Below are positions 7,303-10,546 of a stretch of 10,546 nucleotides of DNA, one piece after another. The notes beneath the pieces are model-generated. The model saw only the letters and a program-made list of their open reading frames with translations. It was not told where the DNA came from and did not search any database. A program made the position numbers and the translations under genes. The DNA is from Prevotella sp. UBA1395 (GTDB taxonomy: Bacteria; Bacteroidota; Bacteroidia; Bacteroidales; Bacteroidaceae), in the NCBI GenBank assembly GCA_002305235.1, contig DBQL01000173.1, positions 17,920 to 28,465 of the forward strand, given 5' to 3'. Numbering within the stretch: position 1 is the stretch's first letter; each line of letters starts with the position of its first letter.

Positions 7303-7482
7303 CGCAAGTATATTTAACATCAAGAAGACGGTGCCTTCTGATGAAAAAAAACCGACAACATACCGTGTCGTGCCACCGTCTCGCACGCCCGATCATGCCC
7401 CGTCGCGATGCCTGCCCGCCCCATCGGTATGCCGATGCGGACACCATGCCGCGGCGACCGCTGTCGCATGCCGTCGCGAAAG

Positions 7483-7548
7483 CTATCGTTTCGCGTCGCG
7501 ATTACTATCGTTTCGTCGCGCGATTACTATCGTTTCGCGACGCGATTA
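7483..7548. repeat. Three tandem 22-bp palindromic repeats
   Basis: Units at 7483-7504, 7505-7526 and 7527-7548 each start CTATCGTTTCG and end CGCGATTA. Units 1 and 3 contain odd palindromes TCGCG-T-CGCGA and TCGCG-A-CGCGA. Unit 2 differs in order but still holds the palindrome TCGCGCGA. Just upstream, CGCGAAA-N7-TTTCGCG (7475-7495) makes a further perfect stem overlapping unit 1. The 22-bp period is about two helical turns, so proteins bound to each unit would sit on one face of the DNA. Confidence 0.9.
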
Positions 7549-7560
7549 GGCCCTAATCGC
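7542..7560. repeat. 19-bp palindrome capping the tandem repeats
   Basis: GCGATTAGG-C-CCTAATCGC is a perfect 9+9 bp inverted repeat whose left arm is the end of tandem unit 3 (CGCGATTA). It may mark the end of a dispersed repeat element or serve as a binding site. Confidence 0.85.
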
Positions 7561-7730
7561 AAAGCCTTAAAACACCCACTGATTATCAGCAAGTTATAAA
7601 CCCGCGTCATATCCCTGTGCCGCCATCTTGCGTTGCGACCGGCTGCTCTGCGCCCTTTCACCACCGGCCCTCGGCGACAAGCCCTCCCCGCATCGGCCGT
7701 GCGAGGGTAATTCACATCAAAAAACATGAC

Positions 7731-7768
7731 AAAAAAGAGAGAACGGTCTCTTCATTGACCATTCTCTC
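7731..7768 (-). terminator. Intrinsic terminator of the padR-pspC operon
   Basis: On the minus strand GAGAGAATGGTC pairs with GACCGTTCTCTC (12 bp, one G-U) around an eight-base loop, followed by six U residues. It is the first strong terminator after the pspC stop, about 210 nt downstream. Confidence 0.88.
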
Positions 7769-7979
7769 TCCTCATCATTGCTGTCTAGTGCCGCGCCATC
7801 GTCAGCCCATCGCGCCGCCACCGCGCCCGATTTCCTTTGGTCGGCGCGTGCGGTCACGTTGTCTCTCCCGGGCGGTCACGCCACGATTCAGGTCGCGGCA
7901 CAGTCGTTTTTACATCTTTCGGATGCCACACCCACCGCCGACAAGCCGCGCGGCGGCGCGTCACGGCATGGCTCCCGCA
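7769..7979 (-). other. Long 3' region of pspC transcript, no gene seen
   Basis: These 211 G+C-rich bases lie between the pspC stop and its terminator. No plausible ORF or known RNA is recognised. It may be a long 3' UTR or hold an sRNA derived from it, but nothing in the sequence shows this directly. Confidence 0.4.
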
Positions 7980-9731
7980 CTACCGTTGCTCCACACTGAA
8001 GTCGGTTGCCGACACCCATTGTCCAGAAAACGACGCTCCGGTGAAGTTGGAATTGGTCGAGATGCCATAGCTCAGCGACCCTTTGCTCACACGTATGCCG
8101 TCGATTACCACCCGGCTCCAGCCGAAGCCCCTGCCACCGTTAGCCTCGGCGATGCTTTGATAGAGCCGGCGGTCGGCATCGGTTGCCATAGAGTCTTTGC
8201 TGTCAACATGCCGTCGGGCCTCCTGCCACACGCTGCCGCCCTCGTTGCCACAGACCGGTATTTCGACCATGTATCGGCGTCCGTCGGCCACGGCATAGAC
8301 AAAGGCTCCCTTGCCATCGGTACGCGCCGTGACGGTGAGGGTATAGGTGCCGGGGGCGAGATCGGTATTGGAGCGCTCCACCTGATAGCTCAATCCCCAG
8401 TCGGCATAACCGTTGAGATAGCGCAATCTCCCTTTGCCCGAATAGTGTTCGCCATTGTCGGTGTACCTGTTTCGGCCGTCCATCGGGTCTATCAGCCGCC
8501 ATCCGCCCCGGTTCAGGAAGTCCCAGTCTTCCTCGTCGATAAACACCCCGTCGTGCGTATTGGCCTTGACGTAGGCCCGGTCTTCGATCTCATCCAACCT
8601 ATCCTCGGCTTGCGAGAACCGCGCCGTCATGGTCACGCCACTAAAAATGGCTGCCATAAGGCACACCATCCACAGCGCCACCCACACCACACGCTGGGTC
8701 AACCCCATCGGGTCGATCTTCTGCCGGCTGCTCATAATGGCATGGACAAGGCAGTAGACAGAGATGACCAGCACGCCAAGAAGTCCTGCCACGCATACCG
8801 CGACCATCCAGGAGCTTACCGACGAGGCGTAGAGCCGTGCAAAACGGGCATCGCCGAAGATGTCGGGACTGACCATCAGGAGCATCATCACGGTGATGCC
8901 CACGCAAATAACCAATGCCGCCAACAGGCCGACACACACCAACAGGGCTTTGACAAGAAACAGGAAGAACCTGATGAAGCCCGACAGGCAGCCCGAAGCG
9001 CCGCTTTGGGGCATGCGGGGAGCATCGGCCTGCGTGCGCTCCTCGTTCACCTCGTGGGCCAGATTTCCCGGCGTGACGTCCATACCCTTCATCATCAACC
9101 GGTCTTCGGGGTTCTGGGCCATCGGCGTGAGAATGGCCATCACCATATAAAACGCGGGCAGCCAAAGGCTGAAAGAGCCGAAGACCACACCTCCGTGCCA
9201 CCGATTGACCACAGACCCGAACCATAACGACAGCAGGAACAGCAACACGAAACCGAGCCGCCACCACAGCACATCGCCACCAAAATATTGCGCACAGCCG
9301 GCCAGCAAGCCCGTGAACTTCTTGTCGGCGGGGTCGCGATAGAGGCGTTTGTTCGACTTGCGAAGCTGCTCGAAATAGGCCTTGGCCCTGTCTTTGATGC
9401 CCTCTGCCATGACGCCGGGGCTGTCGTCGCTCGCGCCTTGGGCCTCGGGTTCAGACTGACGGTCATCGCCATCCTCCATCTGCTTGGGGTCTCCGATGCG
9501 CGAGATGATGGTTTGCACGTGCCCGATGTTGATGGCTTCGACACCCTTGGCCCTCAGGTCGTCGAAGAGTTCGGCGATGCGGGCCTCGATATCGTCGGTG
9601 ATCTCCTTGCCGTCGGGCTTGCGGGAGAAATAGTTGCGCAGCGTGTCGATATAATGTTGCAAAAGTTGATAGGCGTCTTCGTCGATGGAATAGAGTCGGC
9701 CAAACATGTTGATCGTGATGTTCTTTTTCAT
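7980..9731 (-). CDS. PspC domain-containing multi-pass membrane protein
   Basis: The 583-residue product starts with a Bacteroidota-type cytosolic module (1-86, MKKNITINMFGRLYSIDEDA, with YIDTLRNYFSRKPDGKEITDDIEARIAELF), then an acidic linker (86-110). A PspC domain follows (about 127-205, RLYRDPADKKFTGLLAGCAQYFG with hydrophobic helices near 157-173 and 185-203). More hydrophobic helices lie near 252-288, 303-332 and 346-370. The last 200 residues (about 385-583) form a soluble, aromatic- and Gly-rich, probably beta-sheet domain (YTLTVTARTDGKGAFVYAVADG) outside the membrane. PspC relatives sense or respond to envelope stress in proteobacteria, but no psp partners are visible, so the role here is inferred as envelope-related only. 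It follows padR by 19 bp and is probably in the same operon, with PadR as its regulator. The start ATG is at 9729-9731. Confidence 0.88.
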   Translation of the reverse strand: MKKNITINMFGRLYSIDEDAYQLLQHYIDTLRNYFSRKPDGKEITDDIEARIAELFDDLRAKGVEAINIGHVQTIISRIGDPKQMEDGDDRQSEPEAQGASDDSPGVMAEGIKDRAKAYFEQLRKSNKRLYRDPADKKFTGLLAGCAQYFGGDVLWWRLGFVLLFLLSLWFGSVVNRWHGGVVFGSFSLWLPAFYMVMAILTPMAQNPEDRLMMKGMDVTPGNLAHEVNEERTQADAPRMPQSGASGCLSGFIRFFLFLVKALLVCVGLLAALVICVGITVMMLLMVSPDIFGDARFARLYASSVSSWMVAVCVAGLLGVLVISVYCLVHAIMSSRQKIDPMGLTQRVVWVALWMVCLMAAIFSGVTMTARFSQAEDRLDEIEDRAYVKANTHDGVFIDEEDWDFLNRGGWRLIDPMDGRNRYTDNGEHYSGKGRLRYLNGYADWGLSYQVERSNTDLAPGTYTLTVTARTDGKGAFVYAVADGRRYMVEIPVCGNEGGSVWQEARRHVDSKDSMATDADRRLYQSIAEANGGRGFGWSRVVIDGIRVSKGSLSYGISTNSNFTGASFSGQWVSATDFSVEQR

Positions 9732-9750
9732 AATTGTGGTTTCAATGGGT

Positions 9751-10080
9751 TTACGATTGTGATTTGAGATAGTTCACGGTGGTCGCGATTTCCTCCCACG
9801 CTCTGTCGAGGTCGTGCAGGAAAGTCGTGCCCTCGGCGGTGAGGCTGTAATATTTACGTGGCGGCCCCTGCGTGCTTTCTCGCCACTGATAGCTCAATAA
9901 CCCGTCGTTCTTGAGGCGTGTGAGCAGGGGGTAGAGCGTTCCCTCGACCACCAACAGCTCGGCCTCGCGCAGCCGCTGGATGATGTCGGAGGTATAGGCC
10001 GGCTGCTTTTCGAGCAACAACAGAATGCAGTATTCAAGCATTCCCTTGCGCATCTGTGATTTCGCGTTGTCGATATTCAT
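9751..10080 (-). CDS. PadR-family transcriptional regulator
   Basis: PadR proteins are small dimeric winged-helix repressors. The 109-residue product shows the family signature: MRKGMLEYCILLLLEKQPAYTSDII (10-34, first helices), VVEGTLYPLLTRLKNDGLL (44-62, recognition helix region) and GPPRKYYSLTAEG (72-84, wing), with a short C-terminal helix (85-106). The brief C-terminus fits the small PadR-s2-like subgroup. The open frame runs on to an ATG at 10137, but that codon lies upstream of the promoter -7 element, so the ATG at 10078-10080 is chosen. A 9+9 bp palindrome sits across the -33 region, suggesting negative autoregulation. pspC follows after 19 bp and is the likely second gene of the operon. 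The inducing signal is unknown. Confidence 0.93.
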   Translation of the reverse strand: MNIDNAKSQMRKGMLEYCILLLLEKQPAYTSDIIQRLREAELLVVEGTLYPLLTRLKNDGLLSYQWRESTQGPPRKYYSLTAEGTTFLHDLDRAWEEIATTVNYLKSQS

Positions 10081-10106
10081 ATCTGTACTTTGTATGATTG
10101 GCGCGA

Positions 10107-10137
10107 CAAAGATAGGCAAAATGGTAGTACTATGCAA
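10107..10137 (-). promoter_or_regulatory. Bacteroidota-type promoter of padR-pspC
   Basis: TTG (minus strand, 10137-10135) and TATCTTTG (10114-10107) are separated by 20 bp; the -7 element matches TAnnTTTG fully. The expected start near 10100 leaves a leader of about 20 nt before the padR ATG. Confidence 0.75.
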
Positions 10138-10148
10138 TACATAGTACT
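10126..10148. promoter_or_regulatory. Putative PadR operator (23-bp palindrome)
   Basis: AGTACTATG-N5-CATAGTACT is a perfect 9+9 bp inverted repeat. Its five-base centre holds the -33 TTG of the padR promoter, so a bound repressor would block RNA polymerase. Its ATG and CAT half-site content resembles known PadR operators (ATGT/ACAT type). Confidence 0.7.
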
Positions 10149-10459
10149 GTAAAATTTTTATACGTTATATTTAATTAACATCTGAACAAATGACATCCTC
10201 TCCATGTCGGAGCTCGCATCACCCCCGCACCACGGTGAACTGAGGGACATGACCTGCAGCAATCGCAAAGCCGCAAAGCGACCTCCGGCTTTCCGATTGT
10301 CACGATTCTCGCAAAACACGCGTCGCCATCGTCTGCCGACAGTATGCCCGACGGCTTCCGCCCAGTGGCCCGAGCCTTGTCGATCGCCGTGCGAAGTGTC
10401 GGGGAGATGTATCATTGGCCGGGCACGATATCCTTGAACTGACGACCGACCGCATGATC
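10149..10459. other. Intergenic stretch without recognisable gene
   Basis: About 310 bp lies between the padR operator and the upstream gene's terminator. The part next to padR (10149-10190) is A+T-rich; the rest is G+C-rich with short, compositionally implausible open frames. A 12-mer AATCGCAAAGCC (10261-10272) also occurs beside the repeat cluster at 7555-7566. Nothing else is seen. Confidence 0.5.
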
Positions 10460-10495
10460 AAAAAAAGAGGATTGCCCCATGACGGACAATCCTCT
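10460..10495 (-). terminator. Intrinsic terminator of the gene entering from the right edge
   Basis: On the minus strand AGAGGATTGTCC pairs with GGGCAATCCTCT (12 bp, one G-U) around a six-base loop, followed by seven U residues. It lies 23 nt after the TAG stop at 10519. Confidence 0.9.
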
Positions 10496-10518
10496 CGCAT
10501 CTTCTCTTGAACAAAAAC

Positions 10519-10546
10519 CTACTTCTTGTCGGCTGTCTTGGGCCTC
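10519..10546 (-). CDS. C-terminal end of an unidentified protein (partial)
   Basis: Only the last eight codons and the TAG stop are inside the window, reading RPKTADKK on the minus strand. The basic, lysine-rich tail and the strong terminator 23 nt after the stop support a real gene end. The product cannot be identified from this fragment. Confidence 0.55.

Larger units (their letters stand above)
7303..7730. other. Gene-free stretch with repeat cluster
   Basis: About 430 bp between the ppk2 promoter and the pspC terminator has no convincing coding sequence; the short open frames are R/C/P/H-rich and look like G+C-rich shadows. It contains the 22-bp tandem repeats and palindromes at 7475-7560, a CATCGG-TATG-CCGATG stem (7422-7437) and an 11-bp palindrome CTGATTATCAG (7579-7589). 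Confidence 0.6.

Noticed and set aside
7475..7560. CRISPR array
   Set aside because: The units are directly adjacent 22-bp palindromic repeats without unique spacers, and no cas genes are present.
7555..7566. 12-mer AATCGCAAAGCC shared with 10261-10272
   Set aside because: The match does not extend on either side, so it is too short to call a repeat family from this window alone.
7617..9227. 536-codon open frame on the plus strand opposite pspC
   Set aside because: It is antisense to a well-supported PspC gene, rich in H/R/P/A, with no recognisable domain. Long antisense frames are common in G+C-rich coding DNA.
10081..10137. Upstream 19-codon extension of padR
   Set aside because: The ATG lies inside the promoter and operator, upstream of the predicted transcript start.
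10158..10415. 85-codon minus-strand open frame upstream of padR
   Set aside because: Composition is implausible (W/R/G/C-rich), there is no promoter or homology signal, and it reads like untranslated spacer.

Overview
The window comes from a Bacteroidota chromosome, most likely Bacteroidales and close to Prevotellaceae. Three lines of evidence support this. The proteins have Bacteroidota-type architectures: an IF2 with a very long charged N-terminal arm, a short NusA, and a PspC protein with a Bacteroidota N-terminal module. The gene order rimP-nusA-infB is followed by sufB. Three promoters match the Bacteroidota -33/-7 consensus (TTG, about 20-22 bp, then TAnnTTTG). The DNA looks G+C-rich by eye, so a high-GC Prevotella-like species is plausible, but genus is inference. 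Every convincing gene lies on the minus strand, so the map reads from right to left.

Right edge to about 9.75 kb: the last eight codons of an unidentified gene end at 10519, followed by a strong intrinsic terminator (10460-10495). After about 310 bp with no convincing gene comes a PadR-family repressor gene whose promoter contains a perfect 9+9 bp inverted repeat, the likely autoregulatory operator. It is 19 bp upstream of a large PspC-domain membrane protein, and the two probably form one operon. That operon ends in a 3' region of about 210 bp and a terminator at 7731-7768.

7.98-7.21 kb: a long gene-free stretch carries three tandem 22-bp repeats built around CG-rich palindromes and capped by a 19-bp palindrome. 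Next comes a PPK2-type polyphosphate kinase gene with its own TAnnTTTG promoter, which rules out the longest open-frame start.

6.2-1.25 kb: the core transcription/translation operon rimP-nusA-infB (30S maturation factor, elongation/termination factor, initiation factor IF2). It has a good promoter at 6192-6222, and an intrinsic terminator-like hairpin lies between that promoter and rimP. This arrangement suggests a leader attenuator, possibly under NusA feedback. The nusA-infB gap holds repeated GGTAAAA motifs, a possible 18-codon hydrophobic upstream ORF and a strong Shine-Dalgarno sequence, which is unusual for this phylum.

1.25 kb to left edge: the infB-sufB gap contains a terminator whose 5' arm and loop could instead pair with sequence at the infB stop codon, a possible mini-ORF, and a 21-bp dyad just upstream of sufB. 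sufB (Fe-S cluster scaffold) runs off the left edge. No single novel machine is evident. The interest lies in the regulatory intergenic regions around otherwise ordinary core genes.
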